Assembly: GCA_033721415.1 (NCBI GenBank)
Contig: JAWWAH010000002.1
Location: 1 to 38,123 of the forward strand
Direction of reading: 5' to 3'
Length of the DNA stretch: 38,123 bases
DNA from: JAWWAH01 sp033721415
GTDB taxonomy: Bacteria > Patescibacteriota > Minisyncoccia > Spechtbacterales > 2-12-FULL-38-22
A program made the translations under genes and the position numbers. Shown piece by piece: positions 6,583 to 14,075 of this stretch. Numbering within the stretch: position 1 is the stretch's first letter; every line of letters starts with the position of its first letter. Under the pieces are notes generated by a model. The model was not told where the DNA came from and did not search any database. It saw only the letters and a list, made by a program, of their open reading frames with translations.

Positions 6583-7209
6583 ATGTTTATAGAATTCGCT
6601 ATTTCAATAACAATTTTATTATTCTCCGTGGTAATACATGAGGTTTCTCATGGCGCCGTTGCTAATATGCTTGGTGACCCTACCGCAAGACTGCAGGGTC
6701 GCTTAACTCTTAATCCACTAAAACACCTAGATCCAATAGGCTCAGTTCTTGTTCCTGTTGTCACATCTCTTATAGGTGTTCCTTTTGGGTGGGCTAAACC
6801 GGTTCCGTATAATCCTCATAATCTAAGCAACAAAAGGTGGGGTTCAGCACTTGTTGGTGGAGCAGGCCCTCTATCCAATATTGTTTTAGCAGTTACGTTT
6901 GGGCTTGCTGCAAGATTTGGAGAGAGCTTATTTATGTTTAGCGAAGGAGTATTTTTTGTCTTTGTGTTTATAACTTATATTAATCTTTTACTTGCTGTAT
7001 TTAACTTAGTGCCGATACCTCCACTCGATGGGTCAAAGCTTTTGTTTTCTTTTTTCCCGGATATTTCTCATAGAGCGAGGATATTTCTAGAGCGCAATGG
7101 GTTTATTTTTCTATTAATGTTTATATTTTTTGGGTTTCAGTTGATAGTGCCCATCATAGACTTCCTATTCTACTTAATTACGGGAATTAATTTTGGTCCT
7201 ACTCTGTAA
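6583..7209 (+). CDS. Site-2-protease-type M50 metallopeptidase (rhomboid-unrelated)
   Basis: 208 residues with about five hydrophobic segments. The zinc motif H-E-V-S-H is at residues 19-23 inside the first membrane helix. The partner motif N-L-V-P-I-P-P-L-D-G (about 144-153) supplies the third ligand Asp, as in the S2P/SpoIVFB branch of peptidase M50. The G-D-P-T-A-R-L-Q-G-R-L-T-L-N-P segment is typical of the short bacterial members that lack a PDZ domain. It cuts membrane proteins within the bilayer; targets are unknown. It lies upstream of the str operon promoter on the same strand, probably as an independent unit. Confidence 0.9.
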   Translation: MFIEFAISITILLFSVVIHEVSHGAVANMLGDPTARLQGRLTLNPLKHLDPIGSVLVPVVTSLIGVPFGWAKPVPYNPHNLSNKRWGSALVGGAGPLSNIVLAVTFGLAARFGESLFMFSEGVFFVFVFITYINLLLAVFNLVPIPPLDGSKLLFSFFPDISHRARIFLERNGFIFLLMFIFFGFQLIVPIIDFLFYLITGINFGPTL

Positions 7210-7214
7210 AGTAG

Positions 7215-7243
7215 TTGACAGTATGAGCTATTTCATATAAAGT
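7215..7243 (+). promoter_or_regulatory. Promoter of the rpsL-rpsG-fusA operon
   Basis: A perfect TTGACA (7215-7220), a 17-base spacer and TAAAGT (7238-7243). A second possible -10, TATAAA (7236-7241), is at 15 bases. It starts just past the M50 stop and leaves a leader of about 50 bases. Confidence 0.65.
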
Positions 7244-7270
7244 ATATTACTGTGTAAAAGAAAACATTAT

Positions 7271-7287
7271 CCTGAACATAATTCAGG
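7271..7287 (+). other. Small hairpin in the rpsL leader
   Basis: CCTGAA (7271-7276) and TTCAGG (7282-7287) flank a 5-nt loop, 14 bases before the rpsL ATG. It could mask the start or bind a regulator, but the stem is short. Confidence 0.3.
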
Positions 7288-7301
7288 TTGTTAAATCAAA
7301 T

Positions 7302-7715
7302 ATGCCAACAATAAATCAATTAGTAAAAAAGGGCAGAAAGAAGCCCGTAAAGAAGACAAAGTCACCCGCGCTAGCGAAGGGTTTTAATGCACTTGAAAAT
7401 AGACCAACCTATTACTCAAGCCCCTTTAAAAGAGGTGTGTGTACTCGTGTTACGACTGTTACACCTAAGAAGCCTAATTCTGCTTTAAGAAAAGTTGCAA
7501 GGGTAAGATTAAGTAATGGTATGGAGGTCACAGCTTATATTCCAGGAGAAGGACACAATCTACAAGAGCACTCCGTTGTATTAATAAGAGGCGGAAGAGT
7601 AAAAGACCTTCCAGGTGTTAGATACCACATAGTTAGAGGTGTTCTTGATACAGCAGGAGTTGAGGGCAGAAAAACTCAACGCTCTAAGTATGGAACTAAG
7701 AAGCCGAGAGAATAA
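7302..7715 (+). CDS. rpsL: Ribosomal protein S12 (uS12)
   Basis: 137 residues, slightly longer than the usual 123-124 because of an N-terminal insertion (K-K-P-V-K-K-T-K-S-P-A-L-A-K-G-F-N). The decoding-centre motifs are complete: T-P-K-K-P-N-S-A-L-R-K and the loop G-R-V-K-D-L-P-G-V-R-Y-H. The residue equivalent to Lys42 (K in PKKPNS) is unchanged, so nothing suggests streptomycin resistance. It is the first gene of the str operon. Confidence 0.97.
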   Translation: MPTINQLVKKGRKKPVKKTKSPALAKGFNALENRPTYYSSPFKRGVCTRVTTVTPKKPNSALRKVARVRLSNGMEVTAYIPGEGHNLQEHSVVLIRGGRVKDLPGVRYHIVRGVLDTAGVEGRKTQRSKYGTKKPRE

Positions 7716-7751
7716 TAATCTTTATCTTTTTAACCTTGATACGAAAAAAAT

Positions 7752-8216
7752 ATGTCACGAAAACAAGCAAAAAAAAGAACATTACAACCAGATTATAAAT
7801 ACAATAATCCTACGGTTACAAAATTTATTAATTACTTAATGCTAGATGGAAAGAAATCCGTTGCACGTACTGTTGTGTACGATGCTTTAGAAATAGCAGA
7901 GAAAAAGACCAAGAAAGAAGCCATGGAAATATTTGATCTTGCGTTAAAAAATGTAGCTCCTTCTCTTGAGGTAAAATCTAAGCGTGTGGGTGGAGCCAAT
8001 TATCAGGTTCCCCAGCAGGTCAAGGGAGATAGAAGAACAATACTTGCAATGCGTTGGATTATACAAGCTTCACGTGCAAAGAGCGGAAGGCCAATGGCAG
8101 AAAGACTTGCTCAAGAGTTGGTTGAGGCATCCAATAATGAAGGAGAAGCAATTAAAAAGAAAGAAGCAACAGAAAGAATGGCACGAGCTAACCGTGCATT
8201 CGCACACTTTGCTTAA
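7752..8216 (+). CDS. rpsG: Ribosomal protein S7 (uS7)
   Basis: 154 residues, normal length. Family signatures are D-G-K-K-S-V-A-R-T-V-V-Y-D-A-L, G-G-A-N-Y-Q-V-P and the C-terminal A-N-R-A-F-A-H-F. S7 nucleates assembly of the 30S head and contacts the E-site tRNA. It lies 36 bases after rpsL and precedes fusA as in the standard str operon. Confidence 0.97.
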   Translation: MSRKQAKKRTLQPDYKYNNPTVTKFINYLMLDGKKSVARTVVYDALEIAEKKTKKEAMEIFDLALKNVAPSLEVKSKRVGGANYQVPQQVKGDRRTILAMRWIIQASRAKSGRPMAERLAQELVEASNNEGEAIKKKEATERMARANRAFAHFA

Positions 8217-8249
8217 TTATCAATAAATAACTGACATAATATAAAATTT

Positions 8250-10361
8250 ATGCCAAGAGAATATCCACTAGAAAGGGTAAGAAACATAGGTATTATTGCC
8301 CATATAGACGCTGGTAAAACAACTGTTACCGAGCGTATTTTATTTTATACAGGAATTTCACACAAAATAGGTGAAGTTCATGAGGGAGAAGCAGTGATGG
8401 ACTGGATGGAACAAGAGCGTGAGCGAGGTATTACTATTACCTCTGCTGCAACCACGGCTTTCTGGATTCCTTCGCATCTATCTTCGGAAGAAAAAGAAGA
8501 TAAAGAAAATAAATACCGAATAAATATTATTGATACTCCTGGTCACGTTGATTTTACCGTAGAAGTAGAACGCTCCCTTAGAGTTTTGGATGGAGGCGTT
8601 GTTGTTTTTGACGGTGTTGCAGGAGTTGAACCTCAATCTGAAACTGTTTGGCATCAAGCAGATAAGTATAGTGTTCCTAGGATATGCTTTATAAATAAAT
8701 TAGACAGAATGGGTGCAAGTTTTGATAAAAGCTTCCAATCTATTAAGGATCGTCTTACTCCTAATGCTGTTCCTATTCAACTTCCAGTTGGCGCCGAAAG
8801 TGATTTCAATGGAGTTATAGATCTTGTTGAAATGAATTGGGTTCACACTGAAGGCGAACATGGAGAAAGAATCACTCGCGAAGATATACCTGAAAACATG
8901 AAAGAAAAGGCTGAAAAAATGCGAGGAGAGCTATTAGAAAAGGTGGCAGAAGTTGACGATGCACTATTAGAGAAATACTTAGGAGGAGAAGATATTGCAA
9001 CAGATGAATTAAAAGCTGCTATAAGAAAAGCAACTATAGCTAATGAATTGGTGCCTGTGCTTACGGGTTCTGCTTTAAAGAATAAAGCAGTACAACCTTT
9101 ATTGGATGCCATCGTTGCTTACTTGCCTAACCCTCTTGATGTTCCTCCTCCAGAAGGAGAAAATCCTGACACAGAAGAAAAGGTTAAGCTTAAGGTTGCA
9201 GATGACGAACCATTTGCTGCACTTGCATTTAAGGTTGCGACTGACCCATATGTTGGTCAGCTTGTATATTTTAGAGTTTATTCAGGTAGTGTTGAGGCTG
9301 GTTCCTATGTAATGAACACTTCAACAGGTGACAAAGAGAGGCTTGGTCGTATTGTTAGAATGCACTCAAACGATAGAGAGGAAGTTGACGAGCTGTTTTC
9401 AGGAGACATTGCTGCAGCGGTTGGCTTAAAAGGTACAACAACAGGAGACACCTTAACTGACGAAGATCTAAATGTAATTCTAGAAAAAATAACATTCCCT
9501 GAACCCGTTATCTCTGTTCGTATCGAGCCTAAGACTCGAGCCGATCAGGATAAGATGGGTATAGCTCTACATAGATTATCGGAAGAAGATCCAACATTTC
9601 AGATTAAAAGCGATGACGAAACTGGAGAAACTATAATATCTGGTATGGGTGAGCTTCACTTGGAAGTTTTAGTGGATAGAATGAAGCGAGAATTTAAAGT
9701 TGAGGCTAATGTTGGTAAACCACAAGTAGCATACCGTGAAACCATTAAGTCAGAAGCTGAAGGAGAAGGAAAATACATCAGGCAAACAGGTGGACGTGGT
9801 CAATATGGACATTGTTTGGTTCGTATTGAACCGCAAGAACCAGGTGAAGGATTTGAATTTGTTAACGAGATAAAAGGAGGGGATATTCCACAAGAATACA
9901 TTCCCTCAGTAGAAAAAGGTGTGCAAGAAGCTATGCAAAGGGGTATTGTTGCTGGATACCCAATGGTAGACGTTAAGACAACTCTATACGACGGCTCATA
10001 TCACGATGTTGACTCTTCAGAATCTGCATTTAAAATAGCTGGATCTATGGCATTCCAAGATGCTGCTAAGAAAGCAAAACCTATTCTATTGGAACCAATA
10101 ATGAAAATAGAAGTATCAGCCCCAGAAGATTATCTAGGAGATGTAACAGGAGATCTAAATTCTCGTAGAGCGCAAATACAAGAGATGGGAGAAAGAGGAA
10201 ACCTTAAGACAGTTAGAGCAACAGTTCCGCTTTCAGAGATGTTTGGATATACAACCCAGCTTCGTTCTATGACGCAAGGTCGTGGATCATCAACACTTGA
10301 ATTTAGTCATTACCAAGAAGTTCCGCAAAACGTCGCTAAGGAAATAATTGAATCTCGTTAA
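8250..10361 (+). CDS. fusA: Translation elongation factor G
   Basis: 703 residues, full length. The GTPase motifs are all present: A-H-I-D-A-G-K-T-T (P-loop, about 17-25), R-G-I-T-I-T-S-A-A-T-T (switch I end), D-T-P-G-H-V-D-F (switch II) and N-K-L-D. Domain IV carries G-G-R-G-Q-Y-G-H. EF-G drives translocation of tRNA and mRNA on the ribosome and helps recycling. It is in the str operon, 33 bases after rpsG and 8 bases before a small Phd-like gene. Confidence 0.97.
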   Translation: MPREYPLERVRNIGIIAHIDAGKTTVTERILFYTGISHKIGEVHEGEAVMDWMEQERERGITITSAATTAFWIPSHLSSEEKEDKENKYRINIIDTPGHVDFTVEVERSLRVLDGGVVVFDGVAGVEPQSETVWHQADKYSVPRICFINKLDRMGASFDKSFQSIKDRLTPNAVPIQLPVGAESDFNGVIDLVEMNWVHTEGEHGERITREDIPENMKEKAEKMRGELLEKVAEVDDALLEKYLGGEDIATDELKAAIRKATIANELVPVLTGSALKNKAVQPLLDAIVAYLPNPLDVPPPEGENPDTEEKVKLKVADDEPFAALAFKVATDPYVGQLVYFRVYSGSVEAGSYVMNTSTGDKERLGRIVRMHSNDREEVDELFSGDIAAAVGLKGTTTGDTLTDEDLNVILEKITFPEPVISVRIEPKTRADQDKMGIALHRLSEEDPTFQIKSDDETGETIISGMGELHLEVLVDRMKREFKVEANVGKPQVAYRETIKSEAEGEGKYIRQTGGRGQYGHCLVRIEPQEPGEGFEFVNEIKGGDIPQEYIPSVEKGVQEAMQRGIVAGYPMVDVKTTLYDGSYHDVDSSESAFKIAGSMAFQDAAKKAKPILLEPIMKIEVSAPEDYLGDVTGDLNSRRAQIQEMGERGNLKTVRATVPLSEMFGYTTQLRSMTQGRGSSTLEFSHYQEVPQNVAKEIIESR

Positions 10362-10369
10362 ATAAATAT

Positions 10370-10699
10370 ATGTGGGATAAACTAAAAAAAATATTAGAAT
10401 ACTCTAACGGAAGAGGAATTATAATAGAAGATGGAGAGCCCAGATATGTTATTCTTTCTATCGATGAGTATATAAGCCTGAAAGAAGGTTCTGGAAGCGA
10501 GAAAAAAAGAACACAACCTCTTGTTAGCAATGCAGATAATCAGGGAGGTGGTACGCAGAATAATGCTGATGGGTATAACTATGCTAATCCCAGCCAAAAC
10601 CCAAGCCAAGCCGGATTTTCTGACCAAGATAAAAGAAATTCCAATATGCAGGATACATCATCAAGAAATATAGGATTGGACGATTTACCGCTCGCATAA
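10370..10699 (+). CDS. Small Phd/YefM-like protein between fusA and tuf
   Basis: 109 residues, starting 8 bases after fusA, so surely cotranscribed. The first 38 residues (I-I-I-E-D-G-E-P-R-Y-V-I-L-S-I-D-E-Y-I-S-L) resemble the core of Phd/YefM antitoxins, in which a strand pair is followed by the helix-forming D-E-Y-x-x-L. No toxin gene adjoins. The remainder is a Gln/Asn/Ser/Gly-rich disordered stretch ending in a compact I-G-L-D-D-L-P-L-A, which looks like a short docking peptide. The resemblance to Phd is weak and by eye. It may be a regulator of the str operon, a translation-associated factor, or an orphan antitoxin. Confidence 0.6.
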   Translation: MWDKLKKILEYSNGRGIIIEDGEPRYVILSIDEYISLKEGSGSEKKRTQPLVSNADNQGGGTQNNADGYNYANPSQNPSQAGFSDQDKRNSNMQDTSSRNIGLDDLPLA

Positions 10700-10712
10700 T
10701 TTCAAGGGGGGG

Positions 10713-10741
10713 TTGACTCAGAGTATATTTTCATCTAAAAT
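10713..10741 (+). promoter_or_regulatory. tuf promoter P1
   Basis: TTGACT (10713-10718), a 17-base spacer and TAAAAT (10736-10741), starting 14 bases past the small Phd-like gene. Confidence 0.65.
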
Positions 10742-10776
10742 ATTATTTGTATGTCTGTCCACTAAATAATTGAGGG

Positions 10777-10804
10777 TTGACTACAAAAATATATTGTGTA
10801 AAAT
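10777..10804 (+). promoter_or_regulatory. tuf promoter P2
   Basis: TTGACT (10777-10782), a 16-base spacer and TAAAAT (10799-10804). It has the same hexamers as P1, 64 bases downstream. The -10 lies inside the inverted repeat 10796-10824. Confidence 0.65.
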
Positions 10805-10824
10805 ATACTTTGTGTATTTTATAC
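10796..10824 (+). repeat. Inverted repeat over the P2 -10 and start
   Basis: GTGTAAAATATAC (10796-10808) pairs with GTGTATTTTATAC (10812-10824) as 13 pairs, two of them G-U, around a TTT loop. In DNA it could be an operator. In a P1 transcript it would be a leader hairpin. Confidence 0.5.
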
Positions 10825-10867
10825 AAAAAGTATTTCAAAAAAATAATAAAATTAAAAAAATTAAAGG

Positions 10868-10904
10868 GCTTGCTTATAAAAATCTTTACGTAAATAAGTC
10901 AAGC
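10868..10904 (+). other. Leader hairpin before tuf
   Basis: GCTTGCTTAT (10868-10877) pairs with ATAAGTCAAGC (10894-10904) with one bulged T. The loop includes the palindrome TTACGTAA. It ends 15 bases before the tuf ATG. Confidence 0.4.
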
Positions 10905-10919
10905 TAAAATAAAAATATT

Positions 10920-12116
10920 ATGGCAGCAGAAAAGTTCGAAAGAACAAAACCTCACGTTAATGTTGGAACTATCGGTCACGTAGACCATGGAAAAACAACA
11001 TTAACCGCAGCAATGTTGAAGTATGCACATCTAAAAGGATGGGTTGCTTCAGAGAAAGCAGTTGAGCAAATTGATGCAGCTCCTGAAGAAAGAGAAAGGG
11101 GTATTACTATATCTTTAGCTCACGTTGAATACGAAACAGAAAAGCGTCACTACGCGCACATCGATGCTCCTGGTCACGCTGACTACATTAAAAACATGAT
11201 TACCGGTGCAGCACAAATGGACGGATCTATCTTGGTTGTATCAGCAGCTGATGGTCCTATGCCTCAGACAAGAGAGCATATTCTTTTGGCTCGTCAGGTT
11301 GGTGTGCCCAAAATTATTGTTTTCTTGAACAAGGTTGACCAAGTTGATGATCCTGAATTAGTGGATCTAGTTGAAGAAGAAGTTAGAGAACTTCTTTCTA
11401 AGTACGAATACGATGGTGAGAACGCTCCAGTTGTTAGAGGTTCAGCACTTCAAGCAGTAAATGCATCAAGCGCTGACGATGACGCAGCAAAGCCAATCGG
11501 TGAATTAATGGGTAATCTTGATGAATACATTCCTGTTCCTGAGCGAGAGGTTGATAAGCCTTTCTTGATGCCAGTAGAAGATGTATTCTCTATTGAAGGT
11601 AGAGGAACAGTTGTAACAGGACGTGTTGAAAGAGGAAAAGTTACAGTTGGAGAAGATGTTGAAATTGTTGGAATGAAAGATACTCAAAAAACAGCTGTTA
11701 CAGGAGTAGAAATGTTCAACAAGCAGTTAGATGAAGGTCTTGCTGGAGATAACGTAGGAGTTCTACTAAGAGGATTAAAGAAAGAAGATGTAATGAGGGG
11801 ACAAGTATTAGCTAAGCCAGGTTCTGTAAACCCACACACTGAGTTTGAAGCAGAGGTATACGTTCTAAAGAAAGAAGAAGGAGGACGACACACACCATTC
11901 TTTACAGGATATAAGCCACAGTTTTACTTCAGGACAACAGACGTAACAGGAGATGTTACTCTTCCAGAAGGAACAGAGATGGTTATGCCAGGTGACACAG
12001 TTTCATTTAAAGCAAAACTTGTAGTACCTGTAGCGATGGAAGAAAAGCAACGCTTTGCTATCCGTGAAGGAGGAAAAACTGTTGGGGCAGGAGTTATTAC
12101 AAAAGTTGTTAACTAA
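10920..12116 (+). CDS. tuf: Translation elongation factor Tu
   Basis: 398 residues, full length. The GTPase motifs are G-H-V-D-H-G-K-T (19-26), R-G-I-T-I (60-64), D-A-P-G-H-A-D-Y (82-89; Cys, usual in D-C-P-G-H, is Ala here), N-K-V-D and G-S-A-L. EF-Tu carries aminoacyl-tRNA to the ribosome as a ternary complex with GTP. Tandem promoters and a structured leader precede it, so it can be made separately from fusA. rpsJ follows after 31 bases. Confidence 0.97.
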   Translation: MAAEKFERTKPHVNVGTIGHVDHGKTTLTAAMLKYAHLKGWVASEKAVEQIDAAPEERERGITISLAHVEYETEKRHYAHIDAPGHADYIKNMITGAAQMDGSILVVSAADGPMPQTREHILLARQVGVPKIIVFLNKVDQVDDPELVDLVEEEVRELLSKYEYDGENAPVVRGSALQAVNASSADDDAAKPIGELMGNLDEYIPVPEREVDKPFLMPVEDVFSIEGRGTVVTGRVERGKVTVGEDVEIVGMKDTQKTAVTGVEMFNKQLDEGLAGDNVGVLLRGLKKEDVMRGQVLAKPGSVNPHTEFEAEVYVLKKEEGGRHTPFFTGYKPQFYFRTTDVTGDVTLPEGTEMVMPGDTVSFKAKLVVPVAMEEKQRFAIREGGKTVGAGVITKVVN

Positions 12117-12147
12117 TTAAACCTGCGTAAGCATATCGCACATTGAC

Positions 12148-12519
12148 ATGGCAAGTAAATCCGAAGCCAAACAAAATAAAACAAAAAATAAATCCGGGAA
12201 GAATTCTGATGCTGCAAAGCAAAGAATTCGCATTAAGATAAAATCTTATGACCATCAGGTTATAGATTCAAGTGTTAAGCAGATTGTTGATACAACTATG
12301 CGCTACGGCGCAGAGATTAGAGGTCCTGTTCCTTTGCCTACTGAAATTAAGAAGTACACAGTGAACAGATCTTCATTTGTGCACAAAACTTCCCGTGAAC
12401 AGTTTGAGATGCGCATACATAAGCGATTGATAGATATATATAGCCCATCAGGTCAGCTTATCGATGCCTTAATGGATCTTAACTTGCCCGCAGGAGTTGA
12501 CATTGAGGTCAAAATGTAA
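12148..12519 (+). CDS. rpsJ: Ribosomal protein S10 (uS10)
   Basis: 123 residues. About 24 extra N-terminal residues (K-S-E-A-K-Q-N-K-T-K-N-K) precede the normal S10 beginning at Q-R-I-R-I-K-I-K-S-Y-D-H. Family motifs R-G-P-V-P-L-P-T and V-N-R-S-S-F-V-H-K-T-S-R-E-Q-F-E are intact. S10 is a 30S head protein and, as NusE, can join antitermination complexes. It is linked to tuf rather than directly to rplC: a 203-base structured leader separates it from L3. Confidence 0.97.
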   Translation: MASKSEAKQNKTKNKSGKNSDAAKQRIRIKIKSYDHQVIDSSVKQIVDTTMRYGAEIRGPVPLPTEIKKYTVNRSSFVHKTSREQFEMRIHKRLIDIYSPSGQLIDALMDLNLPAGVDIEVKM

Positions 12520-12529
12520 ATAATTTTAG

Positions 12530-12586
12530 GAACACCCGCCCACTTTTACTTTATCGTGGTTGAAGAGTAATAGTGGGCGGGTGTTC
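12530..12586 (+). promoter_or_regulatory. Strong GC-rich hairpin after rpsJ
   Basis: GAACACCCGCCCACT (12530-12544) and AGTGGGCGGGTGTTC (12572-12586) make a perfect 15-bp stem. After a 1x1 mismatch it continues as TTACT (12546-12550) with AGTAA (12566-12570). The loop is about 11 bases. There is no T run behind it, so it is not a plain intrinsic terminator. Its GC content is far above the surroundings. Confidence 0.75.
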
Positions 12587-12626
12587 AACACTCAATGATA
12601 AGATTATTTAAAATTGATAATTTTTT

Positions 12627-12709
12627 CTCGATTTTGCCGATATAAAATTGGCTGGTTTAACAGCCGTTATTTTTGTAGGGCAAAATCGGGACAAAATCCC
12701 GATTTTTTT
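12627..12709 (+). promoter_or_regulatory. Terminator/antiterminator switch before rplC
   Basis: Three segments can pair in two exclusive ways. Segment 1 (CTCGATTTTGCC, 12627-12638) pairs with segment 2 (GGCAAAATCGGG, 12679-12690) over 12 bp with one G-U. The 3' nine bases of segment 2 (AAAATCGGG, 12682-12690) also pair with segment 3 (CCCGATTTT, 12698-12706), making a terminator with a 7-nt loop and seven T (12703-12709). A nested hairpin GGCTG/CAGCC (12650-12654/12661-12665), extended by AAAAT/ATTTT, lies between segments 1 and 2. This is the classic layout of an attenuator. It sits 13 bases before the L3 start. Confidence 0.75.
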
Positions 12710-12722
12710 AAAGAAATTTACT

Positions 12723-13337
12723 ATGAAGTATTTGATAGGAAAAAAACAAGGAATGACTCAGATATTTGATGAAAAGGGTAGCGTTGTACCAGTTACTCTT
12801 ATTCAGGCCGGCCCTGTAACCGTTACCCAGATTTTAACCGAGGATAAGAATGGATATTCAGCTGTGCAGGTTGGATTTGGTAAAAAGAATTTAAATAAAC
12901 CTGAAAAAGGCCATCAAAAAGGCCTTGTAGATGATGAGAAAAAAGGTTTTGCAGTTTTGCGTGAATTTGATCCTGGTGATACAGAACTCAAGAGAGGTGA
13001 TTCCCTAGATGTTAGCCAATTTGAGGTTGGTGATAAAATAACAGTTCGTGGGACAACAAAGGGAAAAGGTTTTCAAGGAGTAGTGAAGAGATGGAATTTT
13101 GCAGGAGGCCCAAAGACTCATGGCCAAAAGCATACATTACGAACACCGGGTTCTATTGGATCAGCTTTTCCCCAGAGAGTATTAAAAGGTATTAAAATGG
13201 CAGGACACATGGGAGTAAAGCAGAAAAGCGTATTAAATTTAAAAGTTGCTTATATAGATAAAGAAACTAACACGCTTGGAGTAAAAGGGTCCGTACCCGG
13301 TAATAAGGGTGGATATGTCGAGATGTTAGGTAAATAA
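12723..13337 (+). CDS. rplC: Ribosomal protein L3 (uL3)
   Basis: 204 residues from ATG 12723, where the family start M-K-Y-L-I-G-K-K-Q-G-M-T-Q-I-F lies. An in-frame TTG upstream at 12648 would put the attenuator inside the protein and is rejected. Motifs include T-K-G-K-G-F-Q-G-V-V-K-R-W and T-P-G-S-I-G, with G-H-M-G. L3 starts 50S assembly and reaches the peptidyl-transferase centre. It is the first gene of the long S10/spc-type cluster and lies directly behind the switch at 12627-12709. Confidence 0.97.
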   Translation: MKYLIGKKQGMTQIFDEKGSVVPVTLIQAGPVTVTQILTEDKNGYSAVQVGFGKKNLNKPEKGHQKGLVDDEKKGFAVLREFDPGDTELKRGDSLDVSQFEVGDKITVRGTTKGKGFQGVVKRWNFAGGPKTHGQKHTLRTPGSIGSAFPQRVLKGIKMAGHMGVKQKSVLNLKVAYIDKETNTLGVKGSVPGNKGGYVEMLGK

Positions 13338-13345
13338 TAATTACT

Positions 13346-14059
13346 ATGTCAGTTAAACTAGAAGTATACAACAAAGACGGTAAAAAAATTGGTTCAGAGA
13401 ATGTGCCTGAAAGTATTTTTGATTTACCAATGAATGATGCTTTGGTTTATCAGGCTTATACTGTTAAACTTGCTAATCGTCGCAGATCTTACGCTCACAC
13501 AAAGACACGAGCAGATGTTAGGGGTGGAGGTCGTAAACCATGGAGGCAAAAGGGAACAGGACGTGCTCGACACGGTTCTCGTCGTTCTCCTATATGGGTT
13601 GGCGGTGGTGTTACTTTTGGCCCAAGAAACGAAAGAGTGTTCTCTAAGAAATTAAACAAAAAAATGAATTCTAAGGCTATAGCCACAGTGTTGAGTAGTA
13701 AATTAAAGGAAGGAGCAATTTTTGTTGTTGACTCTCTTGATTTCAAGGAGCCAAAAACAAAGCAGGCTGCTTCAGTAATCGATGGATTAAAGATAGGCGG
13801 TACTTCAACTATAGTATACGGAACAAAGGACGATAAAAACTTTAAGCGAGTTTTTAGGAATATAGAAAAGACTAATCCATCCAGCGTTGATCGATTGAAT
13901 GTTGTTGATATTCTAGAAAAGAAGAATATAGTAATGTCTAAATCTGCACTTGATGAATTGGTTTCTAGGTATAGCAAGAATAGTGATGGAAATGAGAAAA
14001 AGGAAAAAAGTGCGAAAAAAAAGAAGCCGGCAAAGAAAAAAGTTCCGGCAAAGAAATAA
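13346..14059 (+). CDS. rplD: Ribosomal protein L4 (uL4)
   Basis: 237 residues. The normal domain carries the extended loop Q-K-G-T-G-R-A-R-H-G-S-R-R-S-P that lines the exit tunnel, and G-G-G-V-T-F-G-P. The last ~25 residues (K-K-E-K-S-A-K-K-K-K-P-A-K-K-K-V-P-A-K-K) are a Lys/Ala/Pro tail not found in textbook L4. In other bacteria L4 also represses its own operon through the leader RNA, which makes it a candidate ligand of the leader before rplC. It starts 8 bases after rplC. Confidence 0.96.
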   Translation: MSVKLEVYNKDGKKIGSENVPESIFDLPMNDALVYQAYTVKLANRRRSYAHTKTRADVRGGGRKPWRQKGTGRARHGSRRSPIWVGGGVTFGPRNERVFSKKLNKKMNSKAIATVLSSKLKEGAIFVVDSLDFKEPKTKQAASVIDGLKIGGTSTIVYGTKDDKNFKRVFRNIEKTNPSSVDRLNVVDILEKKNIVMSKSALDELVSRYSKNSDGNEKKEKSAKKKKPAKKKVPAKK

Positions 14060-14075
14060 CATATAAGATATAGAT

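Noticed and set aside
10370..10699. A complete toxin-antitoxin pair between fusA and tuf
   Set aside because: Only an antitoxin-like N-terminus is seen. The space to tuf holds promoters and no second gene.
12587..12650. A separate promoter for rplC between the hairpin and the switch
   Set aside because: GATAAT (12616) and TATAAA (12641) lack -35 partners at a proper distance, and the second would omit segment 1 of the switch.
12648..12722. N-terminal extension of L3 from TTG 12648, adding 25 residues
   Set aside because: The L3 family starts at M-K-Y-L-I-G-K-K-Q-G-M (ATG 12723). The extension would translate the attenuator hairpins and has no match to L3.
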